The position numbers and the translations under genes are program-made. From an uncultured Alphaproteobacteria bacterium (GTDB taxonomy: Bacteria > Pseudomonadota > Alphaproteobacteria > Reyranellales > Reyranellaceae), in assembly GCA_903929895.1 (NCBI GenBank), contig CAIYWM010000915.1, forward strand, positions 1-5,819: a stretch of 5,819 nucleotides of DNA, given 5' to 3'. Of this stretch, positions 1-5,478 are shown in pieces. The notes under the pieces were generated by a model. It had not been told where the DNA came from. It was given only the letters and a program-made list of their open reading frames with translations, and searched no databases. Numbering within the stretch: position 1 is the stretch's first letter; each line of letters begins with the position of its first letter.

Positions 1-530
1 CCGTTCTTCAACGCCTCGACCATCAGCCCGTCGGTGCCGGGATTGTTGGTCAGGCCCTCCTGCGGCATGACGCAGAGTTCGATGTCGATCGCCCACTTGT
101 ACTTGTCGACCAGCGCCTTGACGCCCTCGAAGCCGCGCATCCCGATCTTGGGATCGACCTCGCAATGGGGCCGCATGCGGGTGGCACCGTGGCTGATACA
201 CTTCTCGATGGTGGCCGAGGCGCGCTCGAACACATCCTCGACCGTCATCGTGTGCTTGACCGCCGACACGCGCTCCATGGCGAGGTGCGGCATGCGCTTG
301 GTATTGTGTTCGCAGCGGCCGAGGATGCAGGCCTTGTCGAGATGGATATGGGTATCGACGAAGCCCGAGCAGACCAGGCGGCCGTTGCCCTTGAACTCTT
401 CCCGGGCGCTGCCGCCCAGCTTCGGCGCTATCGCCGCGATACGGCCCTGGACGACGCCGATGTCCGTGGTCGGTTGATCGGGCGTACTGTCGGGGAGCCG
501 CACATCGCGCAAGACAAGGTCGAAATCCAT
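1..530 (-). CDS. Amidohydrolase, cytosine deaminase/AtzC-like (N-terminal part)
   Basis: Metal-dependent hydrolase of the amidohydrolase superfamily, expected to be cytoplasmic and to deaminate or hydrolyse a ring or amide C-N bond. The 176 visible codons start MDFDLVLRDVRLPD, the small beta-sandwich typical of this family, followed by the first barrel strand GFVDTHIHLDKA at residues 56-67. H61 and H63 are the expected HxH metal ligands. A second family element, GATRMRPHCEVDP at 115-127, matches the GVTxxRTHVDVD region of CodA and AtzC. The remaining His, catalytic Glu and Asp ligands lie beyond the window edge, so activity cannot be confirmed. The ATG at 530 is preferred because GGAG lies 5 bases upstream; an ATG directly before it (533) is an alternative. 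It is divergent from the Bug/thiolase cluster and may share its control region. The family is clear, but the substrate is unknown; N-isopropylammelide-type, cytosine-type and other ring amidohydrolases are all possible. Confidence 0.85.
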   Translation of the reverse strand, partial: MDFDLVLRDVRLPDSTPDQPTTDIGVVQGRIAAIAPKLGGSAREEFKGNGRLVCSGFVDTHIHLDKACILGRCEHNTKRMPHLAMERVSAVKHTMTVEDVFERASATIEKCISHGATRMRPHCEVDPKIGMRGFEGVKALVDKYKWAIDIELCVMPQEGLTNNPGTDGLMVEALKN

Positions 531-533
531 CAT

Positions 534-624
534 CACTCCAGTCGCCGGCGGCGGCCGGCACGCATGTTGCACCATGCCGTCGTCCATTGACAGCCCGACG
601 GCCCCCGGAGGCTCAGCAAGAACC
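534..624. promoter_or_regulatory. Divergent intergenic control region with two short dyads
   Basis: This 91-base spacer separates the amidohydrolase (minus) from the first Bug-protein gene (plus) and should hold both promoters. Two inverted repeats lie side by side. GCCGGC-GGCG-GCCGGC is at 544-559, and GCATG-N6-CATGC is at 562-577. Either could be an operator for a regulator encoded outside the window, but GC-rich DNA produces such dyads easily. TTGACA occurs at 587-592, but no reasonable -10 follows at 16-18 bases, so no promoter is called. GGAGG at 607-611 is the best ribosome-binding site for the ATG at 625, although its 13-base spacing is long. Confidence 0.35.
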
Positions 625-1611
625 ATGCTCTCTCGACGTCATCTCCTGCTTGCAGGCACCGCCGCCGTCGCTTCCCCGAGCCTTGCCGCGGGGCAGACCG
701 TGACTCCCGCGCACTGGCCGACCAAGCCGATCCGCTGGATCGTGAACTTCCCGCCGGCGGGCGCGGCCGACATCATGTCGCGCGCGCTGGCCGAGTATTT
801 CGGCACCAAGCTCGGCCAGCCCATCGTCGTCGAGAACAAGCCCGGTGCCGGCGGCATGCTGGGGGCCGACATCGTCGCCAAGGCCCGCGGCGACACCCAT
901 ATCGTCATGATCTCCAGCGCGGCGTCGCACGGGATCGGGCCCGTCCTCTACAAGGACGTTCCCTACGACCCGCTGGCGGATTTCACGCATATCCATCTGG
1001 TGGGCACCTTCCCGACCGTCCTGGCGGTGAACGGCACCTCGCCGATCGGCTCGGCGAAGGAGCTGATCGAGATGGCCCGCGCCAAGCCGGGCGAGGTGAC
1101 CTACGGGTCGGGCGGCAACGGCACGATGAACCATCTCGTGGGCCAGTTGCTGGCACTCGCAGCCAAGGTGCAGCTCACGCACATTCCCTATCGCGGCTCG
1201 GCGCCGGCGATGAACGACCTGATGGGCGGCCAGATCACCGCGCTGATGGAGAGCCTGCCAACGGCGAGCGGCTACTTTGCATCCAAGCGCATGAAGCCGC
1301 TGGCGGTGAGCGAGGACCAGCGTGCACCGACCTTGCCGGACGTGCCGACCTTTCGCGAGGCGGGATTCCCCGAAGTCGTGGCGACCAACTGGTTCGGCTT
1401 CTCCGCACCTGCCGGCATTCCGCCAGAGATCGCCAAGCGGTGGGAGGTGGAGATCGCCGCCGCCCTGCAAAGCGCCGAGATCAAGGAACGGTTCGATAAG
1501 CTCGGCATCCGGCCCGGCACGTTGGGCTCGGCGGGCTACACCGCGCTCATCGCCAAGGAACTGCCGCGCTGGCGGGAAGTGATCAAGGCGGGAAATATCC
1601 GCGCAGACTGA
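625..1611 (+). CDS. Bug/TctC-family periplasmic solute-binding protein (first copy)
   Basis: Periplasmic binding protein of the tripartite tricarboxylate transporter (TTT) family, expected to capture an organic acid or similar small carboxylate. It is 328 residues, the usual size. MLSRRHLLLAGTAAVASPSLAAG gives an SRRxLL twin-arginine-like motif at 3-8 and a hydrophobic core, with cleavage near residue 22. The mature part opens with the family signature WPTKPIRWIVNFPPAGAADIMSR (31-53), then the ENKPGAGG loop (70-77). A second ligand-wall segment is YGSGGNGTMNHL (160-171), followed by HIPYRG (186-191). The usual second Gly of the PPGG loop is Ala45. An upstream in-frame ATG at 574 adds 17 residues before the signal and lacks a ribosome-binding site, so 625 was chosen; its own GGAGG is 13 bases away. 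It heads the probable four-gene operon. No TctA or TctB membrane subunit is in the window, as is common for orphan Bug proteins. The ligand is unknown. Confidence 0.9.
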   Translation: MLSRRHLLLAGTAAVASPSLAAGQTVTPAHWPTKPIRWIVNFPPAGAADIMSRALAEYFGTKLGQPIVVENKPGAGGMLGADIVAKARGDTHIVMISSAASHGIGPVLYKDVPYDPLADFTHIHLVGTFPTVLAVNGTSPIGSAKELIEMARAKPGEVTYGSGGNGTMNHLVGQLLALAAKVQLTHIPYRGSAPAMNDLMGGQITALMESLPTASGYFASKRMKPLAVSEDQRAPTLPDVPTFREAGFPEVVATNWFGFSAPAGIPPEIAKRWEVEIAAALQSAEIKERFDKLGIRPGTLGSAGYTALIAKELPRWREVIKAGNIRAD

Positions 1612-1626
1612 TTGCCTCATGCGCCG

Positions 1627-1651
1627 CTTCCGGCACAATGCGCGCCGGAGG
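1627..1651 (+). promoter_or_regulatory. Hairpin enclosing the thiolase-like gene's ribosome-binding site
   Basis: In the 48-base gap after the first Bug gene, CTTCCGGC (1627-1634) can pair with GCCGGAGG (1644-1651). This gives eight consecutive pairs, including one G-U, around a 9-base loop. The right arm contains the whole GGAGG (1647-1651) of the strong GGAGGA site that sits 7 bases before the ATG at 1660. If formed in the mRNA, it would limit initiation unless ribosomes finishing at 1611 or another factor opened it. The pairing is seen directly; the regulatory role is inference. No U-run follows, so it is not a normal terminator. Confidence 0.35.
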
Positions 1652-1659
1652 AAATCAAG

Positions 1660-2820
1660 ATGGTGCATCCGCTTCGCGACAAGGCGGCAGTGAGCGGCAT
1701 TGGCGAGACCGCCTACACGCGCGGTACGACCAAGAGCGGGCTCGCGCTTCAGCTCGAGGCCAGTCTAAAGGCGCTCGACGATGCCGGGATCGATCCGCGC
1801 GACGTCGACGGTGTCATCCCGTACTTTCCGGGCGGCGCGATCGCCGAGGACTTCATCGCCAATCTCGGCCTGAAGGATCTCACGCTCTCGGCCTTCATCC
1901 CGATGGGCGGTGCCACCTGCGTCGCCGCCATCCAGATGGCGGCGATGGCGGTGACGACCGGCGTCTGCAAGCACGTGCTGATCTCGGTCGGCCGCACGGG
2001 CTACTCCGGCTCGCGCGTCTCGACGCGCCTGCAGCAGTTCCCGGTGTTCGCGCAGGCCGCCGAGTTCGAACTCCCGATCGGCATGTTCGCGCCGGCCCAG
2101 CTCTATGCCCAGGGCGCGCGCCGCCACATGGAGCTCTACGGCACGACGGCGCGGCAGTTCGCCGAAGTGGCCGTCGTCACGCGCCAGCACGCGATCCTCA
2201 ACGGCAATGTCGTGATGAACAAGCCGCTCACCGTCGAGGATCACCACGCCTCGCGCATGATCTCCGACCCGTTCCGCCTGTTCGATTGCAGCCTGGAGAG
2301 CGACGGCGGCGCGGCGGTCATCATCAGCGCCACCGATCGCGCGAAGGATCTCAGGAAGCCGCTGGTCACCATCGCCGGCGTGGCGGAGGGCCATCCCGAT
2401 TCGCCCGCGTCGATCGCGCAGCGCCCGGACATCCTGGAGTTCGGCCTGGTGAAATCGGCGCCGCGCGCCTACGCGATGGCGGGGGTGGGGCCGAAGGACA
2501 TCGACGTGGCCGAGATCTACGACTGCTTCACCTTCACGGTGATCCGCCAGCTCGAGATCCTGGGCTTCTGCAAGGCCGGCGAGGGCGGGCCGTTCGTGAT
2601 GGACGGCCGCATCGGGTTGGGCGGCGAGCTGCCGATCAACACCCATGGCGGGCTGCTGAGCCAGGGCCACGTCGTGGGCCTCAACCACGTGATCGAACTG
2701 ACGCGCCAGTTGCGCGGCGAGGCCGGCAGGGCGCAGGTGAAGGCGGCCGAGACCGGCCTCGTCACCGGCTATGGTGACATGGGCGACGGGTCGATCGCGA
2801 TCCTGCGGAGGGCGGCATGA
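1660..2820 (+). CDS. SCP-2/thiolase-fold protein, DUF35-partnered, nucleophile Cys absent
   Basis: Thiolase-superfamily protein of 386 residues, closest in motifs to the SCP-2/lipid-transfer branch. Visible landmarks are GGATCVAAIQMA (83-94), AEIYDCFTF (284-292, like SCP-2 thiolase ELHDCF), and PINTHGGLLSQGH (325-337, thiolase NxxGGxxxxGH with H337 as the GHP histidine). The C-terminal end is VTGYGDMGDGSIAIL, where thiolases carry CxGGGxG. Aligned by hand, the thiolase nucleophile position (C-A-S-G) is occupied by Gly84. Cys87 is three residues later, and the second catalytic Cys is also missing, with Tyr371 nearby. Classical thiolysis is therefore unlikely. Ltp2-type members of this family are retro-aldolases on acyl-CoA thioesters and work with a DUF35 subunit, which is exactly the next gene here. 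The ATG at 1660 has GGAGGA 7 bases upstream; a TTG start at 1612 is possible but unneeded. It is cytoplasmic. Automatic annotation would probably say acetyl-CoA acetyltransferase, which I doubt. Confidence 0.88.
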   Translation: MVHPLRDKAAVSGIGETAYTRGTTKSGLALQLEASLKALDDAGIDPRDVDGVIPYFPGGAIAEDFIANLGLKDLTLSAFIPMGGATCVAAIQMAAMAVTTGVCKHVLISVGRTGYSGSRVSTRLQQFPVFAQAAEFELPIGMFAPAQLYAQGARRHMELYGTTARQFAEVAVVTRQHAILNGNVVMNKPLTVEDHHASRMISDPFRLFDCSLESDGGAAVIISATDRAKDLRKPLVTIAGVAEGHPDSPASIAQRPDILEFGLVKSAPRAYAMAGVGPKDIDVAEIYDCFTFTVIRQLEILGFCKAGEGGPFVMDGRIGLGGELPINTHGGLLSQGHVVGLNHVIELTRQLRGEAGRAQVKAAETGLVTGYGDMGDGSIAILRRAA

Positions 2821-3248
2821 GCCAGGCACCGACACCGGTCGCGCCGGCCCCCGAACGCCCGCTGCCGACGCCGACGCGCGAGAGCCAGCCCTATTGGGAC
2901 GGCATGCGCGAAGGACGCTTCCTGCTGCAGTACTGCTCGTCCTGCGGCAAGGTCCGGCACTATCCGCGCCCGGTCTGCCCGCACTGCTTCTCGATGGAGA
3001 GCGAATTCAAGGAGGCACCGCGGGGCGGCAGCCTCCATGCGTGGACGGTGTGCCATCACCCGTTCAACTTCTTCTTCAAGGCATCGGCGCCCTACATCGT
3101 GGCGCTGGTGGACATGGATGCCGGCGTGCGCGTCAATGCGCAGCTGCACGGCATTCCAGAGTCCGAGTTGAAGATCGGCCGGCGCGTGAAGCTCGGCTTC
3201 GAGCCGGTCAACAAAGAGGTGACGTTGCCCGTCTTCGTCGCCGAATAG
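2817..3248 (+). CDS. DUF35 zinc-ribbon/OB-fold protein (Zn-ribbon acyl-CoA-binding partner)
   Basis: Small cytoplasmic protein of 143 residues. It has a proline-rich N-terminus (4-19), then the YWDGMREGRFLLQYCSSCGK helix and rubredoxin-like zinc ribbon with C40, C43, C54 and C57 (CxxC-x10-CxxC). An OB-fold follows from about 65 onward: GGSLHAWTVCHHPF, PYIVALVDMDAGVRVNAQL, then IGRRVKLGFEPV. This order is diagnostic for DUF35 (YxxCxxCG...PR..CP.C). Family members bind or bridge acyl-CoA between thiolase-fold partners, as in ChsH2-Ltp2 and the archaeal thiolase/HMG-CoA synthase complex. The start codon overlaps the thiolase-like stop as ATGA, with GGAGG at 2807-2811 five bases upstream. This indicates translational coupling and an obligate pair. 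Function beyond subunit or CoA-binding is inferred from that pairing. Confidence 0.9.
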   Translation: MSQAPTPVAPAPERPLPTPTRESQPYWDGMREGRFLLQYCSSCGKVRHYPRPVCPHCFSMESEFKEAPRGGSLHAWTVCHHPFNFFFKASAPYIVALVDMDAGVRVNAQLHGIPESELKIGRRVKLGFEPVNKEVTLPVFVAE

Positions 3249-3270
3249 AGAAATCCTGGGAGGAAAAATC

Positions 3271-4242
3271 ATGAAGCGTTCCGTATTCGTGGCGTCGGCT
3301 CTCGCCGCGCTGCTGCTGCCGTTTGCCGCCTCGGCGCAAACCGATTGGCCGACGAAGCCGGTCTCGCTGGTGGTGCCCTATCCGCCGGGCGGCGTGAACG
3401 ACGCGGTGGCCCGCGTCTATGCCGAGAAACTCTCGGCGGAACTCGGCAAGCCGTTCATCGTCGACAACCGCGCCGGCGCGGCCACTACCGTGGCCTCCAA
3501 CTTCGTCGCCAAGGCCGCGCCCGACGGCTACACGATCTACGCCGCCGGTACGTCGCTGATCATCAACCCGACGCTCACGGGCCAGGTCCAGTACGACCCC
3601 AACCAGAGCTTCGAGCTCGTGTCGCTGATGTCCTTCACACCCTTCATCCTGCACGTGAACTCGGAGTTCCCGGCCAAGAACATGGCCGAGCTGATCGCCT
3701 ACGTGAAAGCCAACCCCGGCAAGTTCAACATCGCGAGCTCGGGCATCGGCGCCACCAACCATCTCGCCGCCGAACTGCTGAAGGCGCAGGCCGGCCTCAA
3801 CATCACGCACGTTCCCTACAAGGGCGGCGCTCAGGCGGGGCAGGACGTGGCCTCGGGCCAGGCCCAGATGATGTTCTCGGCCGCCCTCGAGGCCAAGCCG
3901 ATCCTGGCGACGGGCCGCACCCGCGCCATCGCCATCTCGAGCCTCAAGCGTTCGCCCGCCTTCCCCGACATCCCGACCGTGGTCGAGGCGGCGGGCCTGC
4001 CCGACTTCGAGGCGGTGTTCTGGCAGGGCATGGTGGTGCCGGCCGGCACGCCCAAGGCGATCGTCGACAAGCTGCAGAAGGCAATCGCCAAGATCGCGGC
4101 CGAGCCCGAGATGATCGAGCGCTTCAAGCCGCAGGGCGTCGAGATCCGCGCCTCGACACCAGCCGAGTTCAAGACCTTCCTCGGCAAGGAAGAGAAGCGC
4201 TGGACGACGCTGATCAAGGAACAGAACATCAAGCCGGAGTGA
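3271..4242 (+). CDS. Bug/TctC-family periplasmic solute-binding protein (second copy)
   Basis: A second TTT-type periplasmic binding protein of 323 residues. MKRSVFVASALAALLLPFAA is a standard Sec signal peptide with cleavage likely after ASA (residue 22). Mature signatures are DWPTKPVSLVVPYPPGGVND (25-44), VDNRAGAATTVASNFVAKA (64-82) and PDGYTIYAAGTS (84-95). They are followed by NIASSGIGATNHLAAELL (153-170) and HVPYKGG (180-186). It retains the PPGG loop that is altered in the first copy, and Asn43 precedes the conserved Asp44. GGGAGG at 3258-3263, 7 bases before the ATG, is strong, and the gene follows the DUF35 stop by 22 bases, so it is probably the last gene of the operon. The two Bug proteins resemble each other at family level only, so this is not a recent duplication and they may bind different ligands. 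The transporter membrane subunits are not visible. Confidence 0.92.
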   Translation: MKRSVFVASALAALLLPFAASAQTDWPTKPVSLVVPYPPGGVNDAVARVYAEKLSAELGKPFIVDNRAGAATTVASNFVAKAAPDGYTIYAAGTSLIINPTLTGQVQYDPNQSFELVSLMSFTPFILHVNSEFPAKNMAELIAYVKANPGKFNIASSGIGATNHLAAELLKAQAGLNITHVPYKGGAQAGQDVASGQAQMMFSAALEAKPILATGRTRAIAISSLKRSPAFPDIPTVVEAAGLPDFEAVFWQGMVVPAGTPKAIVDKLQKAIAKIAAEPEMIERFKPQGVEIRASTPAEFKTFLGKEEKRWTTLIKEQNIKPE

Positions 4243-4263
4243 GCGTCCGGCCGTACATAAAGT

Positions 4264-4370
4264 CCTCACCCTGAGGAGCCTCGCAAAGCGAGGCGTCTCG
4301 AAGGGTGGGCAACACCGAGACCGTAGCCGACCCTTCGAGACGCGCCCCGCGGGCGCTCCTCAGGGTGAGG
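4264..4370. repeat. REP/BIME-like inverted palindromic element
   Basis: Two REP-like units face each other between convergent genes. The outer arms CCTCACCCTGAGGAGC (4264-4279) and its exact complement (4355-4370) pair over 16 bases. The inner arms GCGTCTCGAAGGGT (4293-4306) and complement (4330-4343) pair over 14. Between them each unit carries its own stem-loop: GCCTCGC-AAA-GCGAGGC (4278-4294) on the left and GCGCCC-CGC-GGGCGC (4342-4356) on the right. A 23-base unpaired centre (4307-4329) remains. The whole can fold as a four-armed cruciform or mRNA structure. Elements of this look recur between genes in many alphaproteobacteria. It may stabilise the operon 3' end or stop transcription from both sides. 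Confidence 0.85.
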
Positions 4371-4384
4371 CTGGTGACTTGGTC

Positions 4385-4404
4385 GAGCGCTTTCTACAGC
4401 GCTC
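4385..4404 (-). other. Short hairpin across the alkB stop codon
   Basis: On the minus strand GAGCGCT-GTAGAA-AGCGCTC forms a perfect 7-base stem with a 6-base loop that contains the TAG stop (4394-4396) of alkB. No T-rich tail follows on the minus strand, so it does not meet the pattern of an intrinsic terminator. It could still protect the mRNA end or act with the neighbouring REP element. It is a small signal that could be chance in GC-rich DNA. Confidence 0.3.
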
Positions 4405-5035
4405 TTCGAAGCGTGAGGTTGAAGCGGCGGCGTCCGGTCAGCGGATGCTCGCCGCTTTTCAATGTCAGGACGCCGTGATGGAACAGGCGAGACGGGCCGC
4501 CCCAGACGACCACGTCACCATGCTCCAGCTTGACCTTCCGGACGGGATCGGCGCGCTTCGGTCCGCCGAACTGGAAAGTGGCGGGCAGGCCGAGCGAGAC
4601 CGACACGATGGGATGCGCGTAGTCGGCCTCGTCCTTGTCCTGGTGCAGCGAGAGTTTCGCGCCGGGCTCGTAGCGGTTGATCAGGCAGGCATCGGGAACG
4701 AAGTTAGCGAATCCGGCCGCGGTCGCGGCTTCGTCGGCCAGCGCGAGAAACCCGGGTGGCATCGCGGGCCACGGCGCGCCGCCTTGCGGGTCGTGCGCCT
4801 GATAGCGGTAACCCGACCGGTCCGTGACCCAGCCGGCCGCGCCGCAATTGGTCATCGCCACCGACATCTCGAAGCCGCCGGGCGTCACCATGTGCCGGAA
4901 CGGCGCGTGAGCGGCGATTGCCTCGATCGCCGCCAGCAGTACGACATCACGCTTTCGTGCGAATCCGCGCAGCACCGTGGCGCCGGGTGCCAGCGCCTCC
5001 TTTCCGCCATCTGCATCGAACAGGCTTTGCTGCAT
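4394..5035 (-). CDS. alkB: AlkB, alpha-ketoglutarate/Fe(II)-dependent DNA oxidative demethylase
   Basis: Repairs N1-methyladenine and N3-methylcytosine in DNA and RNA by oxidising the methyl group, using Fe(II), oxygen and 2-oxoglutarate. The 213-residue product matches Escherichia coli AlkB almost throughout. It has FRHMVTPGGFEMSVAMTNCG near 46-65, the PWPAMP loop, DACLINRYEPGAKLSLHQDK, and VVVWGGPSRLFHHG. Iron ligands are H131, D133 and H187; 2-oxoglutarate-binding arginines are R204 and R210. From the ATG at 5035 these five fall on the same numbers as in the E. coli protein, which is why that start was chosen. An ATG at 5053 would add MPYIGK, and neither start has a good ribosome-binding site. 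The protein ends at RRAL just after R210, slightly shorter than E. coli. It is divergent from cytochrome c and stands alone; no ada or other alkylation-repair gene is visible. All catalytic residues are intact. Confidence 0.97.
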   Translation of the reverse strand: MQQSLFDADGGKEALAPGATVLRGFARKRDVVLLAAIEAIAAHAPFRHMVTPGGFEMSVAMTNCGAAGWVTDRSGYRYQAHDPQGGAPWPAMPPGFLALADEAATAAGFANFVPDACLINRYEPGAKLSLHQDKDEADYAHPIVSVSLGLPATFQFGGPKRADPVRKVKLEHGDVVVWGGPSRLFHHGVLTLKSGEHPLTGRRRFNLTLRRAL

Positions 5036-5082
5036 CTTTCCGATATAAGGCATCTTCTGCCGGAAGCATCAGGAGTAGCGTG
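5036..5082. promoter_or_regulatory. Compact divergent alkB/cytochrome c spacer
   Basis: Only 47 bases separate the two start codons. The one AT-rich patch, GATATAAGG at 5042-5050, gives TATAAG (5044-5049) as a possible -10 for cytochrome c, with a leader of about 27 bases. Read in reverse, the same patch gives TTATAT a few bases before the alkB ATG. No convincing -35 was found for either direction. AGGAG at 5071-5075, 7 bases before the ATG at 5083, fixes the cytochrome c start. Promoter placement is inference. Confidence 0.3.
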
Positions 5083-5472
5083 ATGAAGAACTGGATCACT
5101 GCCGCCGCTGTGATCGTCGCCGGAATGGCGACTGCGGTCGGCCCCGCCGCCGCGCAATCGGGAGAGGCCGCGAAGGGACAGCGCGTCTTCAATACCCAGT
5201 GCAAGTCCTGCCACACGGTGGAAAAGGACGGCGCACAGGTGACGGGTCCCAACCTGCACGGGCTGTTCGGCCGCAAGGCCGGCATCAGCGCGGGCTATGC
5301 CTATTCCGATGCGATGAAGAATTCGGGCATCGTCTGGGACGAGACCACGCTCGCCGACTACAACCGCGATCCCAAGGGCAAGGTGCCCGGCACCAAGATG
5401 CTCTACAATGGCGTGAAGAACGCCGGCCAACTCGCCGACCTCGTCGCCTATCTCAAGGAAGCAACGAAGTAG
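5083..5472 (+). CDS. Class I c-type cytochrome, periplasmic (cytochrome c2/c550-like)
   Basis: Soluble monohaem electron carrier of 129 residues including the signal. Residues 1-24 (MKNWITAAAVIVAGMATAVG then PAAA) form a Sec signal cleaved before Gln25. Mature features are GQRVFNTQCKSCHTVEK with the haem-binding CxxCH at 40-44 and TGPNLHGLFGRKAG (54-67). The PGTKMLYNG segment provides Met106 as the sixth iron ligand, and a C-terminal helix (QLADLVAYLKEATK) follows. Length and motif order match the mitochondrial-like c2/c550 group, which shuttles electrons from the bc1 complex to oxidases or takes them from periplasmic dehydrogenases. The ATG at 5083 has AGGAG 7 bases upstream; the frame stays open upstream to 4918, but that stretch lies inside alkB and has no cytochrome features. 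It converges with the downstream transporter gene. The specific redox partner is unknown. Confidence 0.95.
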   Translation: MKNWITAAAVIVAGMATAVGPAAAQSGEAAKGQRVFNTQCKSCHTVEKDGAQVTGPNLHGLFGRKAGISAGYAYSDAMKNSGIVWDETTLADYNRDPKGKVPGTKMLYNGVKNAGQLADLVAYLKEATK

Positions 5473-5478
5473 GACGGC

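Noticed and set aside
34..590. Plus-strand open frames over the amidohydrolase region
   Set aside because: The minus-strand reading gives the amidohydrolase HxH motif and an uninterrupted family match; the plus frames show nothing recognisable.
587..592. Perfect TTGACA as a -35 box for the Bug/thiolase operon
   Set aside because: Bases at 16-18 spacing (GC-rich, around 609-616) do not resemble a -10, and the start site would fall almost on the ATG.
1612..1659. TTG start directly after the first Bug stop, extending the thiolase-like protein by 16 residues
   Set aside because: The extension has no homology to family N-termini and the GGAGGA lies inside it, correctly spaced for the ATG at 1660.
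613..1668. Long antisense open frame (351 codons) opposite the first Bug gene
   Set aside because: It is rich in Arg, His, Gly and Asp with no domain, signal or membrane pattern. It mirrors a clear Bug gene, and such shadows are common in GC-rich DNA.
1765..2835. Long antisense open frame (356 codons) opposite the thiolase-like gene
   Set aside because: Composition is Arg/His/Asp/Ala-rich and low in complexity. No recognisable motif is present, and the plus strand has clear thiolase landmarks and a strong ribosome-binding site.
3254..3264. TCCT-GGG-AGGA mini-hairpin at the second Bug ribosome-binding site
   Set aside because: Four pairs with a 3-base loop would not compete with ribosome binding and are expected by chance.
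3208..4269. Long antisense open frame (353 codons) opposite the second Bug gene
   Set aside because: It shows the same Arg/His/Gly/Asp-rich shadow composition and lies opposite a well-supported binding protein.
4379..5083. Plus-strand frame of 234 codons across alkB
   Set aside because: The minus strand encodes a near full-length AlkB with all catalytic residues; the plus frame is its shadow.
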